From: Blastococcus colisei
Lineage (GTDB): Bacteria; Actinomycetota; Actinomycetes; Mycobacteriales; Geodermatophilaceae
Assembly: GCF_006717095.1 (NCBI RefSeq)
Contig: NZ_VFQE01000001.1
Location: 1,860,001-1,924,000, forward strand
Direction: 5' to 3'
Length of the DNA stretch: 64,000 bases
The notes beneath the pieces were generated by a model that worked only from the letters and a program-made list of their open reading frames with translations, was not told the origin of the DNA and ran no database searches. A program made the translations under genes and the position numbers. This document shows, one piece after another, positions 17,278 through 27,909 of the stretch (its first letter is position 1; the number at the start of each line of letters is the position of its first letter).

Positions 17278-18006
17278 ATGAGCTTGTTGCAGCTGCGGGG
17301 GATCAGCCGGGAGGTCCTCCTCCCGGACGAGAGCGTCCTGCCGATCCTGACCGGTGTCGACCTGGACGTCGCCCCCGGCGAGCACGTCGCCATCGTCGGC
17401 CGGTCCGGGTCGGGGAAGTCCACGCTGCTCAACCTCCTCGGTCTGCTCGACACCCCGACGAACGGCAGCTACCTGCTGGACGGCGAGCCGACCGACCGGC
17501 TGTCGGCCCGCCGCCGGTCGCGGCTCCGGGGGGAGGTGTTCGGCTTCGTCTTCCAGCAGTTCAACCTGCTGCCGCGCCGCACGGCGGCCGAGAACGTCGC
17601 CGCGCCCCTCCTCTACGCCCGGGGGCGGGACTACCTGCGCCGTCGGCGCACGGCACGGGAGATGCTCGACCGGGTGGGGTTGGGTGCCCGCGCTGACCAG
17701 GTGCCCGAGCGGCTCTCCGGTGGTGAGCAGCAGCGGGTGGCGATCGCCCGCGCGCTGGTCCGGTCGCCGCGCGTCGTCCTGGCCGACGAACCCACCGGAG
17801 CCCTCGACGTCGAGACCGGGGCGCAGGTCATGGCCCTGCTGGCGCAGGCGACCGCGGAGAACGGCGCCGCGCTGGTCACCATCACCCACGACCTGTCGGT
17901 CGCGGCGCTGGCCGGCCGGCGCTTCCGGCTCGACCACGGCCGGCTGTCGCCCCTGGTCGAGGCCGGCGCGCTCGGGGCCGCGACGTCGGACCGGGGGACT
18001 GCGTGA
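17278..18006 (+). CDS. ABC transporter ATP-binding protein (MacB/LolD-like)
   Basis: A 242-residue ABC ATPase with Walker A GRSGSGKST (41-49), Q-loop VFQQFNLLP (about 91-99), signature LSGGEQQ (146-152), Walker B VVLADEP (167-172) and a switch His in ITHD. It belongs to the LolD/MacB/FtsE-type group that powers extracytoplasmic export or mechanotransmission. The ATG at 17278 is preferred because GCGAGG lies before it and the protein then starts like homologues; the upstream in-frame ATG at 17200 would add the repeat-encoded tail. The stop overlaps a GTG in repeat copy 1. Confidence 0.9.
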   Translation: MSLLQLRGISREVLLPDESVLPILTGVDLDVAPGEHVAIVGRSGSGKSTLLNLLGLLDTPTNGSYLLDGEPTDRLSARRRSRLRGEVFGFVFQQFNLLPRRTAAENVAAPLLYARGRDYLRRRRTAREMLDRVGLGARADQVPERLSGGEQQRVAIARALVRSPRVVLADEPTGALDVETGAQVMALLAQATAENGAALVTITHDLSVAALAGRRFRLDHGRLSPLVEAGALGAATSDRGTA

Positions 18007-18156
18007 CCGAGCTCGCGAAGTCACCGATGAGCAGAGCACCCAACGGCACGAGGCCGACGAGCGCCAGCGAGGAGGGCACGTGACCGAGCTTGCGAGGTCA
18101 CCGATGAGCAGAGCACCTAACGGCACGAGGCCGACGAGCGCCAGCGAGGAGGGCTC
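18003..18156 (+). repeat. Tandem 77-bp repeats, each a mini-ORF, between ATPase and permease genes
   Basis: Two near-identical 77-bp copies (18003-18079 and 18080-18156) differ at only a few positions. Each opens with GTGACCGAGCT and ends in GCGAGGAGGGC followed by GTGA. Copy 1 encodes a 26-codon mini-ORF whose stop overlaps the GTG of copy 2 by four bases; copy 2 does the same with the permease GTG at 18157; and the ATPase stop overlaps the GTG of copy 1. The purine-rich GAGGAGGG near each end can act as the ribosome binding site for the next start. Similar short repeats with a GCAAGCTCG-type core are, from memory, frequent in actinobacterial genomes. Confidence 0.9.
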
Positions 18157-19380
18157 GTGACCGGCGTGCTGGGCACGCTGGCCGAGGCGTGGGACGAGGT
18201 ACGGGTCCACAAGACCCGGGTGCTGCTCTCGCTCGTCGGCGTCTTCCTCGCGGTGTTCGCCATGACCAGCGTGACGGCGCTCGGGCTCATGGTCGCCCAG
18301 GTGCAGCAGGAGCTCGGGGAGCGGGCCGGGGGCCGGGCGGCGACCGTCGCCATCAACGCCTGGGATCCCGCGACCGGGCTGCCGCCGGACGGTGCGGAGT
18401 GGGGCGCCGCGGTCGCCGACCTCGTCGAGCGGTACGACATCGCCACCGCGGCCACCATCTCCTACGGCGAGACCCGGTTCCGGATGGCTGGCGGGACCAT
18501 GGCCGTCCAGACCCGCCGGGTGTCACCGAACTACGGCGATCTGCACCGGATCGAGCCGGTCGAGGGCCGCTGGCTGCGCGAGGAGGACCGCGAGAACCTC
18601 TCCCCGGCGGTGGTCGTCAACGAGGCGTTCATGGCCGCTCTCGGCGTCCCGGACCTCACCGGCCGGCCCACCGTCGTCATCGGCGGGCCGACTCCGGTCA
18701 CCGCGACCATCGTCGGCGTCGTCCGCGAGGGCTACGGCGAGGAACTGGTCGCGTATCGGATCGACCGGTCGACCGGTCCGTGGGATGCGGCCACGGCGGC
18801 GGACCCCGCGACGGCGATGTACGGCGGCCCGAGCACGCTCGAGCTGTGGGTCCCGGCCGAGCAGACCGACCAGGTCATGCAGACGGTCCGCCACGATCTC
18901 GCCCTCGCGCTGGACGGCGTCCAGGTCGACGCCTACCGGACCGACCCCCAGGGTGCCGAGGAGACCATCGCCATGCTGCGGCTCGCCATCCGGGGTGCCG
19001 GTGTGGTGGTGCTGATCCTGGGCGGCCTCGGCGTGCTCAACATCGGGCTGGTGACCGTCCGCCAGCGGATCCGCGAGATCGGGGTCCGCCGCAGCTTCGG
19101 TGCCACGTCCGGCCGCATCTTCGCCGCCGTGATGCTGGAGAGCGTCTGCGCCACGGCGCTGGCCGGACTCCTCGCGGTCGGGGCCGCGATCGTCCTCGTC
19201 CGGAACCTGCCGCTGGAACAGCTGCTGAACAACGGCATCCCGATCGCGGACCTGCCGGGATTCCCGGTGGCCGCAGCGATCGAGGGCATGATCGCCGCCA
19301 CGGCCGTCGGCGCTCTGGCCGGGCTGCTGCCCGCGATCATCGCCGTCCGCGCCAAGGTCATCGACGCCATCCGTTTCTGA
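18157..19380 (+). CDS. ABC transporter permease, MacB-like (FtsX domain)
   Basis: A 407-residue MacB-type permease: one N-terminal transmembrane helix (about residues 22-48), a large extracytoplasmic MacB_PCD domain (about 55-270) and three C-terminal helices of the FtsX domain (about 280-400). RIREIGVRRSFGATSGRI is the typical cytoplasmic loop after the second helix, and the end RAKVIDAIRF matches the usual P.eALR-type tail. With the adaptor and ATPase it forms a tripartite exporter; cargo is unknown. The GTG start overlaps the stop of repeat copy 2. Confidence 0.9.
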   Translation: MTGVLGTLAEAWDEVRVHKTRVLLSLVGVFLAVFAMTSVTALGLMVAQVQQELGERAGGRAATVAINAWDPATGLPPDGAEWGAAVADLVERYDIATAATISYGETRFRMAGGTMAVQTRRVSPNYGDLHRIEPVEGRWLREEDRENLSPAVVVNEAFMAALGVPDLTGRPTVVIGGPTPVTATIVGVVREGYGEELVAYRIDRSTGPWDAATAADPATAMYGGPSTLELWVPAEQTDQVMQTVRHDLALALDGVQVDAYRTDPQGAEETIAMLRLAIRGAGVVVLILGGLGVLNIGLVTVRQRIREIGVRRSFGATSGRIFAAVMLESVCATALAGLLAVGAAIVLVRNLPLEQLLNNGIPIADLPGFPVAAAIEGMIAATAVGALAGLLPAIIAVRAKVIDAIRF

Positions 19381-19403
19381 ACCGGCGGCCGCCCGTCGCT
19401 GGA

Positions 19404-19468
19404 GCGACCAGTGGACCTGTATGGCCCAGAAGACGTCCGCGAACGGGACGCAGGGGTCCACTGGTCGC
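19404..19468. terminator. 14-bp perfect inverted repeat between convergent permease and treY
   Basis: GCGACCAGTGGACC (19404-19417) and its exact reverse complement (19455-19468) flank a 37-nt spacer in the 99-nt gap between the permease stop and the treY stop. Location between convergent genes suggests a bidirectional terminator, although the loop is long for one. Confidence 0.5.
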
Positions 19469-19479
19469 CGGGTCCCCGA

Positions 19480-21807
19480 TCAATCGCGGGTGAGCAGCGC
19501 CACGGGGAGGCGGGTCAGCAGCGCGTCGACGGCCAGGCCGTCCATGTCGGAGACGACCCGCTCGCCGGTGAACAGGTCGCGCCAGGCGCCGGTGGGCAGC
19601 TGCAGGGCCGTGTCGCCCCAGCCCGTGGCCGCCAGTCCGGCCGGCAGGCGGGTCGCCACGACGACGGCTCCACCGCGGTCGTAGGCGACGAGGTGTTCGG
19701 CGGCCGACCCGGTGACCCCGACCGGCTCGTACCCGCCGAACCACTCGGGGTGGTCGCGGCGGGCACGCAGCACGCGCGAGACCACGAGCAGCTTGGCCGC
19801 GCCGCTGTCGTCGACCGCCGGGATCTCGCCACGGTCGAGGTCGGCCAGGAGCTTCCGGCGCAGGGCGTAGTCGACCGGACGGCGGTTGTCGGGGTCGACG
19901 AGCGAGAAGTCCCAGAGCTCGGTGCCCTGGTAGACGTCCGGGACGCCGGGCATCGTCAGCTGCAGCAGCTTCTGGCTCATCGAGTTCGACCGGCCGAACG
20001 GCGCGATCCGGGTGACGAAGGCGTCGATGTCGGCCGTGGTGGCGGGATCGTCGTACGCGGCGTCGACCAGCGCGTGCAGGTGCTCTTCGAACTCCTGCAC
20101 CGGATTGGTCCAGGTCGTCGATGTGCCGGCCTCGCGGGCGGCCTTCTCCACGTAGGCCTGCGCCCGCTCCCGGGAGAGCGGCCATGCGCCGACGATGTTC
20201 TGCCACACCAGGTGGGCCAGCGGCCGGTCCGCCAGCGGATGGCGCTCCAGCAGCGTGCGGACGAGCTGCGCCCAGTCGCTCGGGAGCTCGGCGAGCACGG
20301 CCAGGCGGGCGCGGACGTCCTCGCTGCGCTTGGTGTCGTGGGTGGACAGCGTCGTCATCGACTCGGGGTAGCGCTCCGCGCGGCGCTGCTGTGCGGCGTG
20401 GAACTCCGCGACCGTGCTGCCGAAGCGCGCCGGGTCGCCGCCCACCTCGTTGAGCGCGACGAACCGCGCCCACCGGTAGTAGGCGCTGTCCTCCACGCCC
20501 TTGGCCATGACCGGGCCGCTGGTCTGCTCGAACCGGGTCGCCGCCTCCGACCCGGCGGAGGACAGGACGGAGTGCAGGGCATCGACCGCGGCGACCAGGT
20601 CCGGGCGGCGGTTGCGGACGGCGGTGACGGTCGCGTCGAGGTGCTCGCGACCGTCGGGCAGGTAGCTGCGGTAGACGGGGAAGCTGGCCAGCAGCTCGGC
20701 CAGCGCCTCGGTCTGCTGGGCGACGTCGACTGCGCTGTTGCCCGCCCACCCGAGCTTCCCGATGACCCGGACCAGCCGGGCGACCTCCGAGCCGAGCATG
20801 CCGTCGGCGACCTCGCGCTTGCAGTCGTGGACCAGCTGCTCGTAGTCGACGTCCTTGCCGGCCAGCTCGGTGTCCAGCGCGGTCAGCGCCGCCTCGCCGG
20901 CGGGGTCGATCAGCACCTCGTCGACCTCGGCGAGGGCGTCGTAGCCCGTCGTCCCGGCGGTCCGCCACGACTCCGGCAGGTCCTCGCCCGGCTCGAGGAT
21001 CTTCTCCACGACCGTCCAGCGGTTGCCGGAGGCCTCGGCGAGGCGATCGAGGTATCCCTCGGGGTCGGCCAGGCCGTCGGGGTGGTCGATCCGCAGGCCG
21101 TCGACGGCGCCGTCGTCCACCAGTTGCAGGACCAGCTCGTGGGTGGCGTCGAAGATGGCCGGGTCCTCGACGCGCAGCCCGGCCAGGGTGTTGATGGCGA
21201 AGAACCGGCGGTAGTTCAGGTCGGCGTCGGCCCGGCGCCAGTCGACCAGCTCGTAGTGCTGGCGGGCGTGCACCTCCTGCGGGGTGCCGGCTCCGGTGCC
21301 CGGCGCGATCGGGAAGCGGTTGTCGTAGTACCGCAGCTCACCGTCGACCACCTCCAGCTTCTGGACGTCGTCCGCCGAGCCGAGGACCGGGATGCGGACC
21401 TTGCCGCCGCCGAACTCCCAGTCGATGTCGAAGGCGGCCGCGTGCGCGCTGTCCTGGCCGTGCTTCAGCACGTCCCACCACCAGGGCGCGGCCGCGGGGT
21501 CGTCGACGCCCATGTGGTTGGGGACGAGGTCCAGCACCAGACCGAGCCCGTGCTGGTGCAGGCCGGCGACGAACCGGTCGAAGCCGGCCCGCCCGCCGCG
21601 GGCCTCGTCGATGTGCGCGTGGTCGACGGTGTCGTAGCCGTGGTTGCTGCCTTCGGCCGAGCGCAGCAGGGGAGAGGAGTAGGCGTGGGTCACCCCGAGG
21701 TCGGCCAGGTAGCCGGCCACCTCCGCGGCGTCCTCCAGGCGGAACCCGGCGTGCACCTGCAGGCGGTAAGTGGCGGCCGGCACGCGCCGGCGGTCGTCCT
21801 CCGTCAC
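19480..21807 (-). CDS. treY: Malto-oligosyltrehalose synthase TreY
   Basis: A 775-residue GH13 enzyme that converts the reducing-end maltose unit of glucans into a trehalosyl end. The opening ATYRLQVHAGFRLEDA and the YSSPLL segment are typical. Catalytic Asp is in GLRIDHPDGL, Glu in WTVVEKILEPGE, and the third acidic region is STHDTKRSEDVRARL. The start overlaps the treX stop by 4 nt, so treX and treY are coupled. The next tre gene, treZ, is displaced downstream by the efflux cassette. Confidence 0.95.
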   Translation of the reverse strand: MTEDDRRRVPAATYRLQVHAGFRLEDAAEVAGYLADLGVTHAYSSPLLRSAEGSNHGYDTVDHAHIDEARGGRAGFDRFVAGLHQHGLGLVLDLVPNHMGVDDPAAAPWWWDVLKHGQDSAHAAAFDIDWEFGGGKVRIPVLGSADDVQKLEVVDGELRYYDNRFPIAPGTGAGTPQEVHARQHYELVDWRRADADLNYRRFFAINTLAGLRVEDPAIFDATHELVLQLVDDGAVDGLRIDHPDGLADPEGYLDRLAEASGNRWTVVEKILEPGEDLPESWRTAGTTGYDALAEVDEVLIDPAGEAALTALDTELAGKDVDYEQLVHDCKREVADGMLGSEVARLVRVIGKLGWAGNSAVDVAQQTEALAELLASFPVYRSYLPDGREHLDATVTAVRNRRPDLVAAVDALHSVLSSAGSEAATRFEQTSGPVMAKGVEDSAYYRWARFVALNEVGGDPARFGSTVAEFHAAQQRRAERYPESMTTLSTHDTKRSEDVRARLAVLAELPSDWAQLVRTLLERHPLADRPLAHLVWQNIVGAWPLSRERAQAYVEKAAREAGTSTTWTNPVQEFEEHLHALVDAAYDDPATTADIDAFVTRIAPFGRSNSMSQKLLQLTMPGVPDVYQGTELWDFSLVDPDNRRPVDYALRRKLLADLDRGEIPAVDDSGAAKLLVVSRVLRARRDHPEWFGGYEPVGVTGSAAEHLVAYDRGGAVVVATRLPAGLAATGWGDTALQLPTGAWRDLFTGERVVSDMDGLAVDALLTRLPVALLTRD

Positions 21808-23915
21808 AGCGCGGGGCCGGTGAGGACGACGATCGAGCGCCCCTGCACCGTGACCGTGTCGCCCGGCTTGACCTCGACGGGCTCGACCTCGTTCATCTCC
21901 GCCGTGTCCAGGACCGTCGTCCAGTTCTGGCAGTAGTCGTCGCTGGGCAGCGTGAAGTCGAGTGGCTCGTGCGAGGCGTTGTACGCCAGGAAGAAGTGGT
22001 CGTCGGTGACGTACTCGCCGCGCTCGTCCATCTCCCGGATGCCGACGCCGTTGAGGTACACGGCCAGCGACTTGGCGTAGGCGGCGTCCCAGTCGTCCTC
22101 CGTCATCTCCTCGCCCGCGGGCGTCAGCCAGGCGATGTCCGGCACGGGATCGCCGAGTCCTCGGCGGACCGGACGGCCGTGGAAGAACCGGCGACGGCGG
22201 AACGTCGGGTGTTCGCTGCGGAGCTTGGTGACGGCCTTGGTGAACTCGAGCAGGCCCTCGTCGACGTTCTCCCAGTCGATCCAGGTGAGCTCGGAGTCCT
22301 GGCAGTAGCCGTTGTTGTTGCCGCCCTGCGACCGCCCCAGCTCGTCGCCGTGCAGCAGCATCGGCACCCCCTGGCTGAGCATCAGCGTGGTGATGAAGTT
22401 GCGGCGCTGCTGCGCCCGCAGCTGCAGGATCTCCGGGTCGTCGGTCTTCCCCTCGACCCCGCAGTTCCAGCTGCGGTTGTGGCTCTCGCCGTCGTTGTTG
22501 TCCTCGCCGTTGGCCTCGTTGTGCTTCTCGTTGTAGGAGACGAGGTCGTTGAGGGTGAAGCCGTCGTGCGCGGTGACGAAGTTGATGCTTGCCATCGGAC
22601 GGCGCCCCGAGTGCTGGTAGAGGTCCGACGACCCGGAGATCCGGTCGGCGAACTCACCGATCGTCCCGCCCTCGCCCCGCCAGAAGTCGCGGACCGTGTC
22701 GCGGTACTTGCCGTTCCACTCGGTCCAGAGCGCCGGGAAGTTGCCCACCTGGTAGCCGCCCTCGCCGACGTCCCACGGCTCGGCGATGAGCTTGACCTGA
22801 CTGATGATCGGGTCCTGGTGCACCAGGTCGAAGAACGCAGCCAGCCGGTCGACGGCGTGCAGCTCGCGGGCCAGGGTGGAGGCGAGGTCGAAGCGGAAAC
22901 CGTCGACGTGCATCTCGGTGATCCAGTAGCGCAGCGAGTCCATGATCAGCTGCAGCGACTGAGGCGTCCGGACGTTGAGCGTGTTCCCGGTACCGGTGTA
23001 GTCCATGTAGTACTGCTTGTCGTCCTCGACCAGCCGGTAGTAGGCCTGGTTGTCGATGCCCTTGAACGACAGCGTCGGACCGAGGTGGTTGCCCTCGGCG
23101 GTGTGGTTGTAGACGACGTCGAGGATGACCTCGATGCCGGCCTCGTGCAGGGTCCGCACCATCCCCTTGAACTCCTGCACCTGCTGACCCGCCGTGGTGT
23201 CGCTGGCGTACTCGTCGTGCGGCGCGAAGAAGCCGATCGTGTTGTAGCCCCAGTAGTTGCGCAGGCCCTTCTGCTGCAGGGTGTCGTCCTGCACGAACCG
23301 GTGCACCGGCATGAGCTCGATCGCGGTGACCCCCAGCTCGGTGAGGTGCTCGATGATCGCCGGGTGCGCGATGGCTGCGTAGGTGCCGCGCAACTCCTCC
23401 GGGATCCGCGGATGGGTCATCGTCAGGCCCTTGACGTGGGCCTCGTAGATGACCGTCTTGTTGTACGGCGTCTTCGGCGGGCGGTCGACGCCCCAGTCGA
23501 AGTACGGGTTGACGACGACGGACTTCGGCATGTGCGGTGCCGAGTCCTCGTCGTTGCGCTCCTTGGTCTCGAAGTCGTAGCCGAAGACCGACGGGTGCCA
23601 GGCGATCTGGCCGTCGATCGCCTTGGCGTACGGGTCGAGCAGCAGCTTGTTCGGGTTGCAGCGCTGGCCCTCGGCGGGGTCGTAGGGGCCGTGCACCCGG
23701 AAGCCGTAGCGCTGGCCGGGATGGATGCCGGGGAGGAAGGCGTGCCAGACGTACCCGTCCATCTCGGGGAGGCGGATGCGCTCCTCGTTCCCCGCTTCGT
23801 CGAAGAGGCACAGCTCGACCTTCTCGGCGACCTCGCTGAAGATCGCGAAGTTGGTGCCGGTGCCGTCGTACGTGGCCCCGACGGGGTAGGCACTGCCGGG
23901 CCAGACCTGGGTCAT
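21804..23915 (-). CDS. treX: Glycogen debranching enzyme TreX (GlgX-type)
   Basis: A 703-residue GH13 isoamylase-type debranching enzyme that trims alpha-1,6 branches to supply linear glucans to TreY. An N-terminal CBM48 (residues about 10-100) precedes the barrel with Asp in GFRFDLAST, Glu in LIAEPWDVG and Asp in TAHDGFTLND. The start MTQVWPGSAYPVGATYDG matches homologues, and AGGAGGAA lies 9 nt upstream of this ATG (23915). First gene of treX-treY. Confidence 0.95.
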   Translation of the reverse strand: MTQVWPGSAYPVGATYDGTGTNFAIFSEVAEKVELCLFDEAGNEERIRLPEMDGYVWHAFLPGIHPGQRYGFRVHGPYDPAEGQRCNPNKLLLDPYAKAIDGQIAWHPSVFGYDFETKERNDEDSAPHMPKSVVVNPYFDWGVDRPPKTPYNKTVIYEAHVKGLTMTHPRIPEELRGTYAAIAHPAIIEHLTELGVTAIELMPVHRFVQDDTLQQKGLRNYWGYNTIGFFAPHDEYASDTTAGQQVQEFKGMVRTLHEAGIEVILDVVYNHTAEGNHLGPTLSFKGIDNQAYYRLVEDDKQYYMDYTGTGNTLNVRTPQSLQLIMDSLRYWITEMHVDGFRFDLASTLARELHAVDRLAAFFDLVHQDPIISQVKLIAEPWDVGEGGYQVGNFPALWTEWNGKYRDTVRDFWRGEGGTIGEFADRISGSSDLYQHSGRRPMASINFVTAHDGFTLNDLVSYNEKHNEANGEDNNDGESHNRSWNCGVEGKTDDPEILQLRAQQRRNFITTLMLSQGVPMLLHGDELGRSQGGNNNGYCQDSELTWIDWENVDEGLLEFTKAVTKLRSEHPTFRRRRFFHGRPVRRGLGDPVPDIAWLTPAGEEMTEDDWDAAYAKSLAVYLNGVGIREMDERGEYVTDDHFFLAYNASHEPLDFTLPSDDYCQNWTTVLDTAEMNEVEPVEVKPGDTVTVQGRSIVVLTGPAL

Positions 23916-24083
23916 CCTGGGTGTTCCTCCTGCGCTGGTGGCCCCGTGCCGGGGGCCGATGGGTCTCTCCGGCGATCTTCGCGGAGGAAGCATGGTGGGG
24001 CTGGACAGGGGTTTGTCGTGCCCTGGCGCGAGGCTGCGCACACCTGACTTCCCTGTGAGGCGCGACCCTTTCGTCCGGGGACG

Positions 24084-24120
24084 ACGACGCCCCCCGCGGT
24101 CGGGCCGCGGGGGGCGTCGT
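24084..24120. other. Perfect 16-bp stem hairpin in the treX-uvrB intergenic region
   Basis: ACGACGCCCCCCGCGG (24084-24099) pairs perfectly with 24105-24120 around a 5-nt loop (TCGGG). It lies in a 478-nt gap between divergent genes (treX to the left, uvrB to the right), where a terminator for either is not expected. It could end a small transcript, insulate the two promoters, or be a leftover. The rest of 23916-24364 shows nothing else I can support. Confidence 0.6.
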
Positions 24121-24364
24121 GCGCAGGTCCGACGGGCCGCGGCGGGCAACCGCGCCGGGCGGGCGATGGACGACCCCGGGGGGCCGGACGCCGCGATCCG
24201 GGGTCCGACCTCGCCCGGCAACTCCGGGTGGCGCTGGTCCCCGGTCTGGAACCGCTCCTGCGACCAGGCACGCTAGGGGGGCGCCGCCGTCGAGGACAAG
24301 TAGCGGATGAGTTCCGGATGGCCCCGGGCGCACCAGTCGGCCCACGGAACCGCTCGGGCCCGTT

Positions 24365-24387
24365 CTGTCACACCGCCGTCGTACCGT
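24365..24387 (+). promoter_or_regulatory. Candidate uvrB promoter, weak RecA-NDp/PafBC-like
   Basis: CTGTCACAC (24365-24373), eight bases, then TACCGT (24382-24387). This matches the consensus TTGTCRGTG-N8-TANNNT at positions 2-6 of the upstream element, exactly in spacing, and in the -10. The uvrB GTG starts 7 nt after the -10, so transcription would begin at or next to the start codon (leaderless). Confidence 0.45.
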
Positions 24388-24393
24388 TTCCCC

Positions 24394-26511
<2,118 letters not shown>

Positions 26512-26566
26512 GAGGAGCAGCGCGGCCGGGAACAAGGCAGCGGGTACGACCGTTGGCGACGTGAGG

Positions 26567-26595
26567 ACCACGCGTCCCGGGAACGGGCACGTGGT
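26567..26595 (+). terminator. Stem-loop after uvrB
   Basis: ACCACG...CGTGGT arms enclose an inner CCCG-GGAA-CGGG hairpin at 26567-26595, 56 nt after the uvrB stop and just ahead of the first riboswitch. It is a likely terminator for uvrB, without a T-tract. Confidence 0.5.
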
Positions 26596-26603
26596 TCTGC
26601 TGT

Positions 26604-26700
26604 GGAGGGGAGTATCCCGCCGCGGCAGCGTCGTCAGTACGAGGTCCCCACGGATCTCCGGCGCTGCCGGTCGTCACGCCAGGCGACGGGAGAGACCTCC
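26604..26700 (+). ncRNA. yybP-ykoY (manganese) riboswitch upstream of first TerC gene
   Basis: The leader contains the hallmark GGGGAGTA after the 5' P1 strand (GGAGG, 26604-26608) and the hallmark AGACC before the 3' P1 strand (CCTCC, 26696-26700). A long internal stem (CGGCAGCG with CGCTGCCG) lies between. This is the yybP-ykoY element, a Mn2+-sensing aptamer typically found before TerC, MntP and P-type ATPase genes. The 3' P1 strand plus following bases (CCTCCGGA, 26696-26703) is an exact complement of TCCGGAGG (26739-26746), which holds the TerC ribosome binding site. Mn2+ binding to the aptamer would therefore free the ribosome binding site. Confidence 0.88.
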
Positions 26701-26754
26701 GGAACCGACCCTGAGCGGCGCGAGCGCGCCGCCGAGTCTCCGGAGGACTGAACC

Positions 26755-27882
26755 TTGGACGTGCCCTTCTGGGTATGGGCTGTCACGGTCACTGCGATCG
26801 TGGGCATGCTCGTCTTCGACCTCGTCGGTCACGTGCGCACGCCGCACGCACCGACGCTGCGCGAGTCCGCGATGTGGTCGGCGCTCTACGTCGGCATCGC
26901 GATCGTGTTCGGCTTCCTCGTCTGGTGGGGCTGGGGCGCCGGCTTCGCCGGCGAGTACTTCGCCGGTTACGTGACCGAGAAGAGCCTCTCGGTCGACAAC
27001 CTCTTCGTCTTCGTCCTGATCATGGCCGCGTTCGGCGTGCCACGGGAGCTGCAGCAGAAGGTGCTGCTCTTCGGCATCACGTTCGCGCTGGCCCTGCGGA
27101 CCGTCTTCATCGTCGTCGGGGCGGCGGCCATCGCGAACTTCAGCTGGGTCTTCTACCTGTTCGGCGCGATCCTGATCTACACCGCGTGGATGCAGGCCCG
27201 CAGCGGCGGCCACGAGGACGAGGACGACTACAAGGAGAACGCCGTCCTCCGGTTCGCCCGCAAGCGCCTGCGGACCACGGACGAGTACCACTCCGACCGC
27301 ATGACCGTGAAGCTGGACGGCAAGCGGTTCCTCACCCCGCTGGCCATCGCCCTGATCGCTATCGGGACGGCCGACGTCATCTTCGCCGTCGACTCGATCC
27401 CGGCGATCTTCGGCCTCACCCAGGAGACGTTCCTCGTTTTCGCCGCCAACGCCTTCTCGCTGCTCGGGCTGCGGCAGCTGTTCTTCCTCATCGACGGGCT
27501 GCTCGACCGGCTGGTCTACCTCTCCTACGGCCTCGCGGTCATCCTCGGCTTCATCGGCGTGAAGCTCGTCATCCACGCGCTGCACGAGAACGAGTTGCCG
27601 TTCATCAACGGCGGCGAGCACGTCACCGTGATCCCCGAGGTGTCGATCACGGTGTCCCTGCTCGTCATCCTCGCGACGCTGGTGGTCACGACCGTGGCCA
27701 GCCTCTGGCGGGTCCGCCACGACCGGCGTGAGCACCTCGTCGCCGAGGTGGCAGCGGCCGACCCGACATCCCTGTCGGCCGGTGAGGAGACGCCGGTGGA
27801 CTCCCTCCGGGCGTCCAGCGAGTCCGACACCGACCGAGCAGGTAGCGTGAGCGCCGCGAACCCGGGCCGACGCGAACACTGA
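26755..27882 (+). CDS. TerC family integral membrane protein (first copy)
   Basis: A 375-residue membrane protein of the TerC/Alx family with about nine hydrophobic segments. Family signatures are EKSLSVDNLFVFVLIM and IFAVDSIPAIFG, whose membrane-embedded Asp residues are implicated in metal handling. The last 50 residues are a hydrophilic tail. TerC/Alx proteins export Mn2+ or metallate exported proteins. The TTG start at 26755 is supported by GGAGG 8 nt upstream, the site the riboswitch can mask; a GTG at 26761 is an alternative. Regulation by manganese through the upstream aptamer is likely. Confidence 0.9.
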   Translation: MDVPFWVWAVTVTAIVGMLVFDLVGHVRTPHAPTLRESAMWSALYVGIAIVFGFLVWWGWGAGFAGEYFAGYVTEKSLSVDNLFVFVLIMAAFGVPRELQQKVLLFGITFALALRTVFIVVGAAAIANFSWVFYLFGAILIYTAWMQARSGGHEDEDDYKENAVLRFARKRLRTTDEYHSDRMTVKLDGKRFLTPLAIALIAIGTADVIFAVDSIPAIFGLTQETFLVFAANAFSLLGLRQLFFLIDGLLDRLVYLSYGLAVILGFIGVKLVIHALHENELPFINGGEHVTVIPEVSITVSLLVILATLVVTTVASLWRVRHDRREHLVAEVAAADPTSLSAGEETPVDSLRASSESDTDRAGSVSAANPGRREH

Positions 27883-27909
27883 CGATCGCGGCCGCCGGGG
27901 GGATGCGAA

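Noticed and set aside
21969-24047. Long open frame on the plus strand opposite treX
   Set aside because: It is the antisense shadow of a high-GC gene; treX on the minus strand has full-length family motifs.
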